A stretch of 64,000 bases of DNA from Choristoneura fumiferana. Taxonomy: Eukaryota; Arthropoda; Insecta; Lepidoptera; Tortricidae. Where the stretch lies: assembly GCF_025370935.1 (NCBI RefSeq), contig NC_133491.1, forward strand, positions 7,447,336 through 7,511,335, read 5' to 3'. Below the pieces are notes generated by a model. It did not search any database. It had not been told where the DNA came from and saw only the letters and a program-made list of their open reading frames with translations. This document shows positions 34,297-46,074 of the stretch, in pieces; the stretch's first letter is position 1, and each line of letters starts with the position of its first letter. Both the position numbers and the translations under genes were made by a program.

Positions 34297-34643
34297 AAGA
34301 AGAAGATGACGCTTTAGAAATGTGCTGCTGGAGAAGAATGCTTCGCATATCCTGGACGCAATTCCGAACCAATGTCTCAATCCTCCAAGAACTCGGCATC
34401 AAACAGCGTCTTTCTTCCATCTTCCAATATAGCAATCTCACTTTCTTACTTTGGCCATATCACACATCGAGAGGACACATCTGTGGAACGGCTTGTGGTT
34501 CAAGGGAAGGTTGAAGGCACGAGAGCACGCGGTAGGTCACCCATACGTTGGACGGACCAAGTTAACGACGGATTGTAAAGCTTGCCACCACCCCTAATGT
34601 GACGACCACGACCACTCTGCCAAGAGTGTGACGACCAAGAAGA
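34297..34643 (+). pseudogene. 5'-truncated LINE (RTE-like RT C terminus) with 11-bp TSD
   Basis: The fragment encodes the C-terminal tail of a LINE reverse transcriptase: RRMLRISWTQFRTNVSILQE, then (after a frame change near 34435) LSYFGHITHRED...VVQGKVEGTRARGRSPIRWT and a stop at 34576. The RRMLRISW, FGH and G(R)GR(S/P)PIRW motifs are the usual end of RTE-like polymerases in insects. It ends in GACCAAGAAGAAG. AGTGTAGCCCT flanks it on both sides (34286-34296 and 34644-34654), so it inserted by target-primed reverse transcription at the edge of a MITE. The catalytic part is absent, so it is dead on arrival. Confidence 0.85.
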
Positions 34644-34654
34644 AGTGTAGCCCT

Positions 34655-35381
34655 CAGGCGGCAGGTAGGGGGCCAGCGCAAGCTAGGTCCCAGCCCCAGC
34701 TCTCCACATTCAGTCGAGTCCCGGGCTAACTTCAACACAAAATTGCATTGTAATTTGAATTTGGCTGTTCCCAATGTACTTACTGTAAAAAATAAAACTA
34801 TGCTAAACTAGAATTATCATATGATCATCTTACTCCTATTGCTATGGCCATCACACCCAGGCATTTTGGGAGAGATGGCTAACTGAGATTTTCATAAACT
34901 ATTTTTTTATGATGATTTATTAGAAAATTTTACTTACCTATTTAATGGTTTGACATATCACTTACCACTTACCTACTTTAGGTATTTCCTACTTCTCTTC
35001 TCTTGAACGGATATCCGATTACGAGTAGGTATAAAATACTTCATAAAATATTTGTGTAAATACGTTGTACTTAGTATAGATAAAGCAGTGTGTCTTATCT
35101 ACAACTTTTAGGTACCTTACCTAGGTACTGAAACTATTATGCAGTGTAAGTGTAAAAAAAAAATCATACCGTCTCATACTTATCTAATAGCTTAGATAGA
35201 TATATTATAACTATAGACTACTCGTATAGCTATAACTATGTAGGCTTCGCAGCGGTCGGTGGCCGCAAGGACGTTTGTACGCGGCTGAGGTAAAACGCCA
35301 CCAAGTTCTTAGCCAATGGGAAGTCTACTTTTAATGTGTGCGATTACGTCCGCGTACGTACGCAATCAAAGCCTGACATTA
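34655..35381. other. Non-coding stretch
   Basis: AT-rich except for a GC-richer patch near 35240-35370 (GGTGGCCGCAAGGACG). No supported gene. Confidence 0.45.
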
Positions 35382-37060
35382 AGATAAGATAAGATAAGAT
35401 AAGATATTTTATTCAATAATTTGCAGTACAAAATAACAATAAATACAATGTTTTACAAAGTTCTATGTAACACATTATCCTGCACTAGAGTTACTAGAAA
35501 ACTCTGTATCGCAGGCTTAAAGCGCTAGTAGAAAATTAAATTAAAAATAATTTATCTAAGCTTAACAGTGCAAATAGATATTATGAAATTATACGGACAT
35601 TAAGTGAAGTGAAAATAATAAAAAGGTATAAATAAATCAATTGAATTTAAGTATAGTGCTATGATCTAAATAAGCCACATCGTCAGTGCAATTTTTAACT
35701 GTGACAAAGCCGAATCGAAGTTTGCTGACTAAGATAATACATTATATGTGCCTAACGTAAAAAATTGCAACTGTGCTTAACTTAAGTAGAAATTTACAAT
35801 TTATGTTATTAGGTCAACAATGTGGCCATTGTCTACTTTACATTGTACACTATACTAGAAAATTAACAGTATGTATACTAAAATGAAGTTTAAATTATGA
35901 TTCTGAAAATTTATTGTGATACAGATTGTGGTGATGAGTTGCCTTCGTAATCAATTGTACTGATGTATCTTTTTTCAGCCATAACTTTTGCCGGACAGAC
36001 AGCATCACCTGTGATATGGTTGCTTGGTTTTTTAAAACGCAAGCAAGTAGCGCACTTGGCATCGTCTGTCTTTTTTTGACATTCTTTTATGGTGTGGCTT
36101 GTTCGCCACAGTGGCCGCAGTGACCGTTGACTCCCGGCAAAACTTGGCAGCATTGACCATATTGTTGACACTTATAACATCTAGTGACCAAAGTGAAGTC
36201 TCTAACAGGGCAAGATGACCAATTAATAAACACTTTGTCTTTAGTAATTAGGGCTTTAACGTATAGCAGCAGCACTTCTATAATATAATTACAAGTTTCA
36301 GAGTCCTTTTTTCCCGACTTGTGGCTGATCTTAATGGTGTCGAAAAACGTATCGTAACTATCACATTGAGGATTATCGGCTAAGTTTTGGTGGTACAAAC
36401 AGGAAATGACTTCGATTTCAAGCATGGATGTGGGCACTCCTATAACTTATTTCTAGGCCTACGTTTTCTGCGTTTCATCGATCGTAAGGCCTGAGTTTTT
36501 TATCTGGGCGGATTGTTTTAATTTCTCGATATCGCCTGTTTCTGTGCTAATTACGACGCCAACATTCCGATTCTTGCGCAAACCTTTAACGTGCAGCTTC
36601 ATCTGTTCGGGGTTAATCAGTTTTTGGACAAGAGATTTCGTCTCATCGCTGGATTTCAATTTGTCGTTGGGATAGATGTCACAGAGTTATCACGTTCTGG
36701 CTGTATGAAATTATTAGACTTCTTTTCACCATATCAGCAAAAGAAGTCCCCTTCGGGATGGTTTTGCTGACTCTTGAATAATACCAGCTTGAGGTCTGGA
36801 GCTGTTGTGAAGTTTAAGGTCTCCCTGTAAGGTCTGGACAGATGAATAAGCTTGCACGGCTTTCTGCTTTATGGACTGGTACGCCACTGCCATTTGAGAT
36901 GTTCCATGACCTACTTTTCGACATAAATTGCTGATGCGCAATTTCTGTTCCGTGTTCAGCTTTCCAGCTTCTGAAATGGTGCACACCTCATTTAGGCAGT
37001 CTTCATAGTCTTCATCCAGTACACACATTGAGTCCGCAGTGTTGCTACTTTTCATATTGT
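35382..37060 (-). mobile_element. Gag-only non-LTR element with AATAAA-(ATCTT)n tail
   Basis: On the minus strand a decayed Gag-like ORF1 (37055-35911) is followed by ~530 bp of non-coding 3' UTR. The 3' UTR ends AATAAAAT then about five ATCTT units at 35382-35406. No endonuclease or RT remnant lies between the Gag stop and the tail, so this is either an internally deleted LINE copy or a Gag-only non-autonomous family. The 5' end is taken at the ORF start and could lie further right. Confidence 0.65.
35911..37055 (-). pseudogene. Decayed LINE ORF1 (Gag-like, CCHC zinc knuckles)
   Basis: Four consecutive minus-strand frames (37055-36726, 36659-36459, 36437-36087, 36171-35911) together look like one Gag protein broken by stops and at least one frameshift. 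The N-terminal part is helix-rich. The middle (KLHVKGLRKNRNVGVVIST) resembles the MA/CA-like core of I/Jockey-type ORF1. The C-terminal part shows CYKCQQYG..., CGHCGEQ / HTIKEC and CATCLRFKKPSNH...C, i.e. two to three CCHC-like knuckles, with the first His replaced by Gln and the second knuckle split by a frameshift near 36110. It would have bound element RNA. It is not functional now. Confidence 0.75.
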
Positions 37061-37451
37061 CCCCATACTTTAGAGAGAAATCTTGTTAATTTAAATGTGA
37101 CTGTTTTATGTAAAAATTAAAATAACAATCATCGACTTCCTGCATTGTTAATTTTAATTTTTTTTTAAGTACTTGAGTTTCCTGGTGATTTTATTATGTT
37201 GTGTATTTTTATGTATGGTCAGTTTTTTTATTAAAAATAGTATTGCCACCGCCACCTAATGGTAAGCATTATTATTTTTTTACTTTTTATATATTGTTAT
37301 TTGTATTGATATTGTTGTGTGGTGTTTGATTTTTATATTGTTATTTTCTCTCCGTGTCCGTATTTTCTGTATTGCTTACTACTGTGGTGGTGGTACAATA
37401 GGTTTTTTTACTGTTCACCACATAATAAACAGTTCAGAGCAATAGTCCTTG

Positions 37452-37588
37452 TACAGTCAGCATCAAAAGTAGCTGTACACTTTCGTACTTTGTCGTTTTA
37501 CAGCCACGTACTAAACGCCATGCAAGATTGTCAATATGTCAATGCGACAGAGTAAAAAAGTGATCCTCTACTTCTGATGCTGACTGTA
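37452..37588. mobile_element. Tc1/mariner-like MITE (TA-CAGTCAGC)
   Basis: TACAGTCAGCATCAAAAGTA and TACTTCTGATGCTGACTGTA are inverted ends of a 137-bp element that begins and ends in TA, as expected for Tc1/mariner TSDs. Interior TGTACACTTTCGTACTTTG is non-coding. It shares the first seven bases CAGTCA(A/G) with the elements near 52.6 and 61.6 kb. Confidence 0.85.
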
Positions 37589-38650
37589 CTTTATCAAAAT
37601 GTAAATGGTAAGAATTAGGCGGCCTTATCGCTAGGCTGCCTTTGAAAAAAGAAAGAAACACATTTAAACAAGTGGAACAATTATTAACATAATTAATGCA
37701 CTTGTAATTTGAATTGTATTCCAAAAATGTTTCAGATATAAAAACAATTTAATGCATTTTAAAGGTTCTGATGACGATGATAACTACAAAAAAGCCAGAG
37801 GTTGGTTTTTAATTAATAACAAAAAGTTATGCTGCCGTCGAAACGCAAAAGGGCACATCCAACATTTTGTTAAACTCGAGAAAATAAATGTTGAAAGTTT
37901 TTTTGTTCTTTTTATAAATTTTTAGTTGAAAATATATACGTTATCAATAATTATATGTTACTATATGCATACTTTTTATTTTGATTAATTATTTTTTAAT
38001 AAATCATATGTTTTGATTTTAATTAAATGAATTAAGTTAGTAAAAATAGTCTTGCAACGTAGTATATGCTTAACTAACCAAATGTGTCTTTTCATTTGAA
38101 TATTTTAGACAAGTGGATACAATGTTAGGAAAAATAGGTATATTTTCTATAATTTATGCCTTTCCATTTTAAATTAAGAAATTAATATTAAAAAAGGCAC
38201 ATTTAGCCTACATAGTGCTAGTGCCCTATATTCTTAATATCAGAATATCATTGAAATGAGTCTTTTTAACTGTCTTTTTAATTAAAGGGCATACGTAAAA
38301 AGTTATGCCTTCTAATTTTTTCCCACAGCCAAATGCTTGCTTTGCTTTAATACGTTTGAATATCTCGGGCAGTTGTGCCCTTGAAGTTTTAGATAAACCG
38401 AAAGTTATTTACGAAACAATAAAAAAAAAACAAAAAAAATGGGAGAAAAAAAGTGTCCTAAGTAGGTCCTGAGATATTTATTTTATTCCATTACATTACC
38501 GTTTTCATACACGTTTCTATGGCGGTAGTGTAATAGATAACACAAAATTATATGTAAAACCTGGGACACGTTTTTCCTATTACAATCGAAAATGCTCCTG
38601 ATTCTGAGTAGGAAAACGAAATAACATCCAAAAAAAAAAAAAGTCATTCC
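37589..38650. other. AT-rich stretch with repeated 'AAGGGCA' words
   Basis: AAAGGGCACATCC (about 37848), AAAGGGCATACG (about 38285) and GTGCCCTTG (about 38375) suggest an old, unclassified interspersed repeat. No gene is seen. Confidence 0.35.
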
Positions 38651-39254
38651 AACAACTTTTTCTGAAACCGCCCAGCTATCGTCGCGGAACTCGCGGACTC
38701 GCGGGTGAGCAAAGTTCACTGGTTACGTACTTGCGATGCGAGCTTTTCGCATATTTACTGGCAACATTTATCACGGCGGGCGAGCGAAGCGACAAGTAGC
38801 AAGTAGCGCGCGCGCATTCACGCACACTTCTGCGTGGCGGCGGTCGTTGCTTTTGTTAGTTTTTTATTCCGACCAACCACTTGCTGCTTTTGCTTGTGCA
38901 GTGCTTTTAAATACAAGTGTATAACTCTTGCTTACTGTATTTTTAGCATCAAAGACTTGTTATCCGGTGTTTAGATGCAGTGAAAAAATTATAAGTTACT
39001 TGTTGCATCGTTCAAAGTGAAATCTGTCAAGTAAAGTCCAGATGTTAGAAGAGCAAACGGCAACAACCCAACCTCGTTTTTGTGTCAACAAAACATAAAC
39101 AGTGATCGGGACAAGTTAACGAAACAAAAAGCGTAGTGATGAATTAAACAATGTTCTAAACTGGAAACTGGCGGAGAATGGGCTTCATTCACGGGCTCAC
39201 AGTGGATTATTGGAACTTGAATTTTGTTGCGACTTCACCCACATAGCGTTTATG
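38650..39254 (+). other. Candidate host-gene first exon (5' UTR ending ATG|GTAAGA)
   Basis: A stretch GC-richer than its flanks (CGGCGGGCGAGCGAAGC, GCGCGCGCATTCACGCACAC) passes into leader-like sequence with many short upstream ATGs and ends GCGTTTATG|GTAAGAACC. Here ATG is at 39252-39254 and the donor GT at 39255. This is the form of a first exon in which the start codon ends the exon. The next ~1.8 kb is AT-rich and intron-like. Transcription probably starts near 38.7-38.9 kb. No encoded protein can be named, because only Met is visible. The alternative is chance, as donor-like sites are frequent. Confidence 0.4.
39178..39246 (+). CDS. Possible 22-codon upstream ORF in the candidate leader
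   Basis: ATG at 39178 opens a frame of 22 codons (start MGFIHGLTVDYWNL) ending in TAG at 39244-39246, six bases before the putative main ATG. If the exon is real, this uORF would reduce translation of the main frame or allow reinitiation. Its product is unrecognised. Earlier ATGs (about 39139, 39151) end after one or two codons. Confidence 0.25.
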   Translation: MGFIHGLTVDYWNLNFVATSPT

Positions 39255-41130
39255 GTAAGAACCAAGTTTCTTGTTTCGTAACTTTATTTTTTCACGGACT
39301 TGACTTTCGCATGCAATTTTCAAGTTACTCCGTGCTTATTTAGTGATTTGCGTGAAGAATTCTCACAAGAAATGTGTTGGTAGGTTTACGAAACTTTTAT
39401 ACCTACGCAAGTCATGGTGTTAGCCCACACAAATGTATACAATTGCCTTAACATAACAGACTCGTTTACCTGCTAGGCTAAACCTTCTGCTTGAGAACTC
39501 GTTCAAGTTAAATTGTATCAGAGGTACTTTACATAATGTTTTAGTTTTCTAGTTTGAAAGTAAATAGGTTCTGTATGTAGTCCAATTGGTACTTACTAGG
39601 TAATTAATTACTGATTGCAGTCTAGAAAAAAATTTAGAGGGTATTTTAGTTTTAAACCAATTGGGTAAAACAAAGTGATGTCTGTTAGTAGGGGGGATAG
39701 ATGCCATGAATGCCAGATAGAAACACTTGAGAACAAGATCATCTTGATATCATCATCAAAACAAAGTTTATGGTAACAGAAGCATACTGTACTGTGTTGT
39801 TTATTAAGTCGTAGTAGGTACCTTATGTTATCTTTCACTATTCTGTATTTTCCTTATTTCTAATTGGAATGGAACTTATTACTCATAGGTACTTATCAAA
39901 CCAAATCTTATAATCAACAGCAAAATAGATATAAAAACTTCATCAATTAGTGTAAGGTCTACAAATCAATAAGAAACAAGTACCTATTTTTTTTTTTTTG
40001 AGTTGTAGGTAAACACATTGTAGACAACAATATGTTGTTTTTAAATTTATTGCATTTTCATAAGAACATTTCAAGTTACATAAAAGGTTGTAAAAATAAT
40101 GAAATGAAACTGAATGATTTATTGAAAAGTCTTATATTTAAAAATTATGAATTTTGATTTTCAATTTGAATTTAAAAATTCTGTTATCTTTAATTCACAA
40201 TTAGAACTTATAATGCTATGAGTTTGCATTTAGCACCTGTATCATATGTAGAAAATGATTTAAAGTAAATCCAACTCCAAATCTAACATTTAGTTGTAAT
40301 TCGTCAGTCTTTACATTTTTGTAGTTAATTTTGTTTTTATGACCAGCATCTTTGCCTAATTATAAACCAATTATGTGTTATTATATTATTTTCATTCCAT
40401 TTGTCTTATTTTCGTTACTCAACAAAATTACTAACAGAAATTAGGTGTACGTACCCATGGCAATTTGTCAAATGACTGTTCTGCACATGCCCTGTAATTT
40501 GTTTATCTTTAGTTAATTACTTAAACCATAGTGTAGATAATAGTACTGTACAATTGACAAACTATTGGGTAAACGCAACTAACGTAAAATTTATGTGACA
40601 AGGTCTTTATCTACATGCATCCATAACAACAGCTGCATAATGTAAAAACCATAATGAGTCTAAAAAACTCATAAATCTCTTAAGTCACATGTAAATTCCA
40701 TGCTCCATTTTATGTAAATGACAGCTATCTTTGTTTGTAAATACAAGACCGAGTACTGAGCAAAATGGGCCATATATACTACAATTTACCTGAATAAATG
40801 AATACACAAGCTGACAAAGGAGTCTTTGGATGACTTCATTACAAAAATAGCATTTGATTATAATGTTATGAACATCAATTGTCTGGTACGAACGAAAATG
40901 CAAATTATTCTCACAATGAATTTCAAATCATAACCATGGCCATGTTGCAATTTAGATGAGGCCAAACTCATTTATTTCTCTGTACACATTGCCTGATGCT
41001 TATTATCATAGGTTTTAGTGTAGTGATTGTGATCACTGATAAATAAATTACTATTAAAATAGTAATGTATAGTAGCAGTAATAGTATTAGTAATAGTAGT
41101 CACTATGAAATTAATTTCATTGGTACTTTA
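39255..41130. other. Intron-like AT-rich stretch
   Basis: No coding frame, tRNA or clear element was found. It fits the start of a long first intron of the candidate gene. Confidence 0.4.
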
Positions 41131-41505
41131 TCATCGTTATCTTGGCCTGTATAAGTCCCAATGCTGGGAACAGGCCTCCTCTCAGAATGAAAGGACTTAG
41201 GCTGTAGTTCCTATAATAATAAATACAAATAATAAATTCATTTATTTCGAGCAACTTGGCCCATACAATAAATACCTTACAGACTAACATACATATTTAT
41301 GCAAGCCCAGTGCAGATTGAAAATTTCACACACACCATTGAATTTCTTCATAAATGTGTGCAAGTTTCCTCACGATTATTTCCTTCACTGTGAAGCTTAT
41401 GGTAATTTCAAATGTCATTTTGCTCAAAAATTCAGGGTAATGCAGAGGTGCGAGCCCAGGCACAAACCCATAACCCTTTGCTTGAGAGGCAATAAGCCAA
41501 ACTAG
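41131..41505 (-). mobile_element. tRNA-derived SINE (family 2), interrupted copy
   Basis: On the minus strand: a degenerate tRNA-like head (GACTAGTTTGGCTTATTGCC, about 41500; GGGTTTGTGCC, about 41460), body (CTTCACAGTGAAGGAAATAA, ACCATAAGCTTC), then GGAGGCCTGTTCCCAGC near the 3' end. Between ~41214 and ~41300 an AT-rich segment of ~85 bp (CATTTATTTCGAGCAACTTG) replaces the expected CACGCGGG, so another small insertion sits in the SINE. Confidence 0.75.
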
Positions 41506-41803
41506 TCAGTACAGCTCAATTGACAGTTTGGTTGTTGCTTGTTATAAATGCTAAATTCATTAAACATATTTAAAAAATAAAATATTTTTTTAATTTTAGC
41601 AGTCACCAGCATGATAAAAAAAATTCAAAAACACCATATAAATATTTCAATCAAAAACGAAAACTTGTCATTTATTTGGTCTATTAAGTTGAATTAAGTG
41701 ATTTACGTAATTTGCCACAAGGGAATGAATTATTAGATTATAAATAAAACTAAATTATTGCCAAGAAACAAGTTAATTACACTTAAAACTACATTTAAAA
41801 AAT

Positions 41804-41865
41804 TGTGTGTGTGTGTGTGCGTGTGTGCGTGTGTGCGTGCGTGCGTGCGTGTGTGTGTGTGTGTC
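41804..41865. repeat. (TG)n/(CGTG)n microsatellite
   Basis: Compound GTGTGT...GTGCGTGC...GTGTGT tract. Confidence 0.95.
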
Positions 41866-42329
41866 TGTATCTGATCTGTCCACTTTAACAGATTGTACGG
41901 TTATTGCACCTAAATTAAGTTACCTCTTAATTTTTGTTTCAGACTTACTAAAGTATAGTATTTAGATATTGGTAGGTACAGTAAAGTATAGTACCTTCCT
42001 GTTGACCCTGCATTATTTATAAAATTGTAACTTCTTAAGTTCCTGACATTGACTTCTTCATGGTCAATAGGGTGTTTTAAATTAAAATTAATTCATTGGA
42101 TCACTGTTTTTAATTAATGCCTGTTATTTATTTATTCACATTACTTAAATAATTAAGTACCTATGTACATCAGTTCACACAAACAAAATAATAGATTGAC
42201 ACCAACAATGACTTTAATTTAGGGTAGGTAGGAACAAAAGAAGTTATCACGTGACAGAAGAAATCAGTTCAAAATAAGGGGTATTGTGGTATGGTTAATG
42301 TGCGTCCTGGAATATGTGCCTCGAGTTTT

Positions 42330-42427
42330 ATGACTTAATAATGCACACCCTGATAATTCATGTACTACCTACTTAATAACGAAATAAGTGCACGAATTAT
42401 CAGAACATGCATTATTAAGTTGTAGTA
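42330..42427. mobile_element. MITE with ~35-bp inverted ends
   Basis: GACTTAATAATGCACACCCT and GATAATTCATG face CGAATTATC and AACATGCATTATTAAGTTG. The arms pair with few mismatches around a ~25-bp loop. Non-coding; class not assigned. Confidence 0.7.
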
Positions 42428-42553
42428 CGTTCCGAGGAATTAGTGATTAGTACTCTGACGTCTATTAACTTACTCCTAACAGAATATCACACAGCGTCTG
42501 CGACAGGTACAGGACACACGAGTTATTCTACCTAGGTTCATTTAATTGTTGCC

Positions 42554-42672
42554 AGGCCCTACACTATGAAGTGCAAAATTCGAACTTCCGTATCTTGCCG
42601 TCCGTCCCATTGACGCTCATATTAGTTAATGCCAGAGTGGGAGGGATGGTACGATACGAACTTCGATTTTCC
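42554..42672. mobile_element. Foldback MITE (family A), copy lacking its last bases
   Basis: GGCCCTACACTATGAAGTGC and AATTCGAACTTCCGTATC begin it, with centre TGACGCTCATATTAGTTAAT. It stops at GAACTTCGATTTTC, where other copies continue to a TACTACG terminus. Confidence 0.8.
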
Positions 42673-43488
42673 TTCTGAACCTTAAGCTTGAAGCTCACAG
42701 AACCACACAGAACCTCGCGTGTTCGCGATCCTAACCAGTTCTCCTGATATATGGGTCCGCGCTCGCTATTCCGAGAAACAGTGGCTCTTGTTCGCCTGTG
42801 AGCCCCATTGTTCCCGCCTTGTTTACCACTATGTGTTCCGTGTGTGCGAAGTGTGAACACGCTTGGCAGCACGTACACCCTTTATCTACCTGCAATTATG
42901 TACAATCGCGGGAAAAAGCACATGAGAAAACATCAACAAAAAAAGTTTTTTTTTCGAGTTACCTCATTTAGTTTGTGGTTGATCTAAATGGAACGTCTCA
43001 AAATAAATAGTTTAAAAAAATAATAGACGAAATACAAAATGGTCATTTGATGTAACATAATTTTTGGGTACTATTTGATAATACATTATACATACTTTTA
43101 TGATCGTGTAACTACAGATTGATTTATTTACATAATATACGTAGTTGGCTTTAAGTTTATTTATTATCAGCTTATAGCTTTATTGTGTTAAAAAGTCTAA
43201 GCACCGCATTCGCCGTTCATGCGTGGGTTATTGATTTGAACTACACTGAACCAACTGATGTGCGCCCTAAATGACGAATGACCTGATATCGATTTAAAAT
43301 TGTATAAATTGATTATCGAGATCCATTTGGTTATCGATTCTGTGCATGTACACTTCATTAATGTACAACACGGGATGAAACTCAACTCAATAATTGGTAG
43401 GCGGTAGAATTTGTATTTATGTACGTATCTGACTTTAGAAACCTTGATCGTGCAAGAAATGGCGTAGACACTGGTCGTTGATTGGCCG
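42673..43488. other. Non-coding stretch
   Basis: The first ~200 bp is GC-richer (CGCGTGTTCGCGATCC) and the rest is AT-rich. I see no supported gene. Confidence 0.4.
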
Positions 43489-43588
43489 NNNNNNNNNNNN
43501 NNNNNNNNNNNNNNNNNNNNNNNNNNNNNNNNNNNNNNNNNNNNNNNNNNNNNNNNNNNNNNNNNNNNNNNNNNNNNNNNNNNNNNNN
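43489..43588. other. Assembly gap (exactly 100 N)
   Basis: The round size suggests a gap of unknown length, so distances across it are unreliable. Confidence 1.
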
Positions 43589-45550
43589 GAAGGCATAGTG
43601 CATTGCAAAAAATATTAATTAGGGAAGAGGCGTACTTGTGTTAGATGAGTTCAGTTCCGTAGCAAAAAATGCTGGTTTGACAAATCTGTGAACCGATGAC
43701 CTAAGGACAGCTAAAAAAATTTTGATATAACATTATCGCCTCGCAACGCAGTTCTTATACGAGTACCTACTGCAAAAAAGGAATGAGATTCAATGTTAAA
43801 GCAAGTCGGTTATTTTAATAATTTTAATAAGGATGTCAAATTCCCGCCGATTTGCTTATTTTAAAAACTACAGAGAAACATATTTTACAGATCTTCAAAT
43901 AAAGAGTCAGCCAAATTGTTTAGTACCTAAGTTGATGGAACTGAATTTTTCCTAAGTTAAGTAAATTGGATTTGGCTCTCAAAAGGCTTTCCTATTGTAA
44001 ACGTAACTGTCATCTTCTCCTATGCATTTACTAATAACAGTAGGTAAGTACTTAGAGATTTACAAAGTTTATGCATTCATTGATTGGCTACCAATGCCAG
44101 ACGTATCGCCAACGATCGTATTTTAACTATTAATTCAATGGTTATAAACGACATGATATTGGGTCGGTCGCAATTAAAATACTCAATAATTACGTCGACA
44201 AGTCGCGGCGCCGGCGCAGGCGGACGGCACTCGCCTATTTAGTTGAGTTTTATTCAGGCCAAGCACTACCAATAACGAGAACTTTGATGTAGTTGAATAG
44301 ATATTTTACGAGTATATGCTATTATGTCGTCTCGGACCAACTGGATAGACTTATCCAAGACAACGCCAATGGTCCAGTCCACTAAAACGGATCTAAAAAT
44401 TTAAAAAAGTTAAGTTCAAATAGTGACTACTGTGCAGTGGCGAGTGTTGTAATGACAAGAGATCGATTCCCACCGAATTGCCTGAATTTTATACCTGACA
44501 TCAAGTAACGCAAACGTATGTACCTACACACCAGCGACGTGTTGTATCTGAAGACATGATATCTAGCCCGCGCTTCTCTATCAGGGTTGCCTAAAATTGT
44601 GCTTGAATTGAACTATAGATAATTTTGGACAGTGTTTTGCTTACCTAATTACAAAAAAATCTGAATCTTATCGGAACAACAATTAGTTTACATAAACGAC
44701 ATTAAAAAGCGGTAGTTAAATAGCAACTATTCATAACATAAGTTGCATCAGTATTTACTTGTTTATTAATAGTTGTTTGTCCTTCAGTTCAGCGGCAGGT
44801 AATTCGATAAAACGGCGAGTGAAGGGAGCGTAGGCAGTGGTTTCTAACGTACTGGCGGGTGACTGATGGGCTGAAGATCGGAGTAGGAGGACCGTTCAGC
44901 GGCTGGACAATATTTGCACCAGTTGAAAGCTTTGATTTATTACAGCGATGCAGGTAGTGCGATACCTGATTTGATTTAATTGCGAGTTTTTGTCTGTGCG
45001 ATAATAGCTGATTTGGTGTAGGTTCGCTAACGTGGCGTGAATTCATAACAACTCGATTCCAATCGAGTTGCCTTTACTTTTTGACCGACTGTCCGTAGAA
45101 GGGCTATGTTTTGCGAGCATACGTACGTATGTATGTATATGGTATATGACAGAAGAAGACCATCCCCAAGTTAAAATAAAATAAGTCCAATACTTAGTTA
45201 ATTTGTTTAATAGCACCCTATAAATTAATCGCCCAGCATTCACGCGTTTACGCGCTCTCCCTTATTATGCAAAACGTACCTAATACTTTATGCATTGTTT
45301 TCTTAGACTTACCGCTAATGCAAAGACGGGAATAGGTAGTTAAAGGCGCCGGGACATGAATTAATAGTAGATTACTGGCGCCATACAGCCGATGATATCT
45401 CCTGGTAATTAAAGGTATACATGATAGTTTTAAATTATTGCCCACGTCATGTAAGTATTAGCACTTCGTGACGTAACTGGCTTAGCAATTATTGATTCAA
45501 TTTATTTATTTATTAATTGAAATAAAAACTATCAAGTAAAAAAATATAAC
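43589..45550. other. Non-coding stretch
   Basis: AT-rich, with one GC-rich patch (GTCGCGGCGCCGGCGCAGGC, about 44200-44220) that could mark a promoter or exon. No frame or splice pair supports it. Confidence 0.4.
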
Positions 45551-45554
45551 CATA

Positions 45555-46074
45555 CTACAAGTAAAAAATTTGACCCAACACGCTGCCGGTGGGTTGCGTA
45601 CCCAGAAGGCTGGCAGCATTGCCGCGGTGTATGGCAATGCTGATCCGCTGTGCCAGATGTGTTCCAGCCTGCTGGTCACGCGTGAGCTCCACGAGTCTTT
45701 TACAGCACTCTTTATAAACTCTGTGAGTGCTCTCCCCCCAGGGTCCAAGAGTCTCTACCTCAAACGGTGCAAACACGTACCCACTACTTATTTGTGCGTA
45801 TTTGCGCCGCTTGAGGAGTCGGCCGAAATGGCAGCAGAGCCAGCCTTTGCTGCAGTGCCACGAAGGCTGGACGGCGCCAGAGTATCTGAGCACGTCGCGT
45901 CCTAAAACCAACGGCCGTCCCATCTTCCATGGCACCCAGCCTCATGCCGTCAGGTCTCTTGCCATCATCAAGGCCGGTCGGTTCTAGAATAGCCAGCGCC
46001 CTGCACTGGTTAGAGCCCGACGGATCACGTCGGGGGGTACGCCCTGCACTTCGTGATTTGTGTCTTCTTGTCAC
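45555..46074 (-). pseudogene. LINE polymerase C-terminal fragment, frameshifted
   Basis: Two overlapping minus-strand frames form one broken protein end. 46074 to about 45935 reads EPTGLDDGKRPDGMRLG. From 45935 to 45555 it continues PWKMGRPLV, then VFAPFEVETLGPWG, TRDQQAGTHLAQRISIAIHRG and NAASLLGT before the stop. I recall this KRPDGM-PW..GR-LV / FETLGPWG / QRISIAIQRGNA pattern from the C termini of many insect and cnidarian retroelement polymerases; the clade is uncertain. The RT catalytic part is absent. The GC-rich island (about 55-60% by eye) contrasts with its AT-rich flanks, fitting a recent fragment. Confidence 0.65.

Noticed and set aside
44190..44240. GC-rich patch (GTCGCGGCGCCGGCGCAGG) as a promoter or CpG island
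   Set aside because: Only ~50 bp, with no associated frame, TATA or donor.
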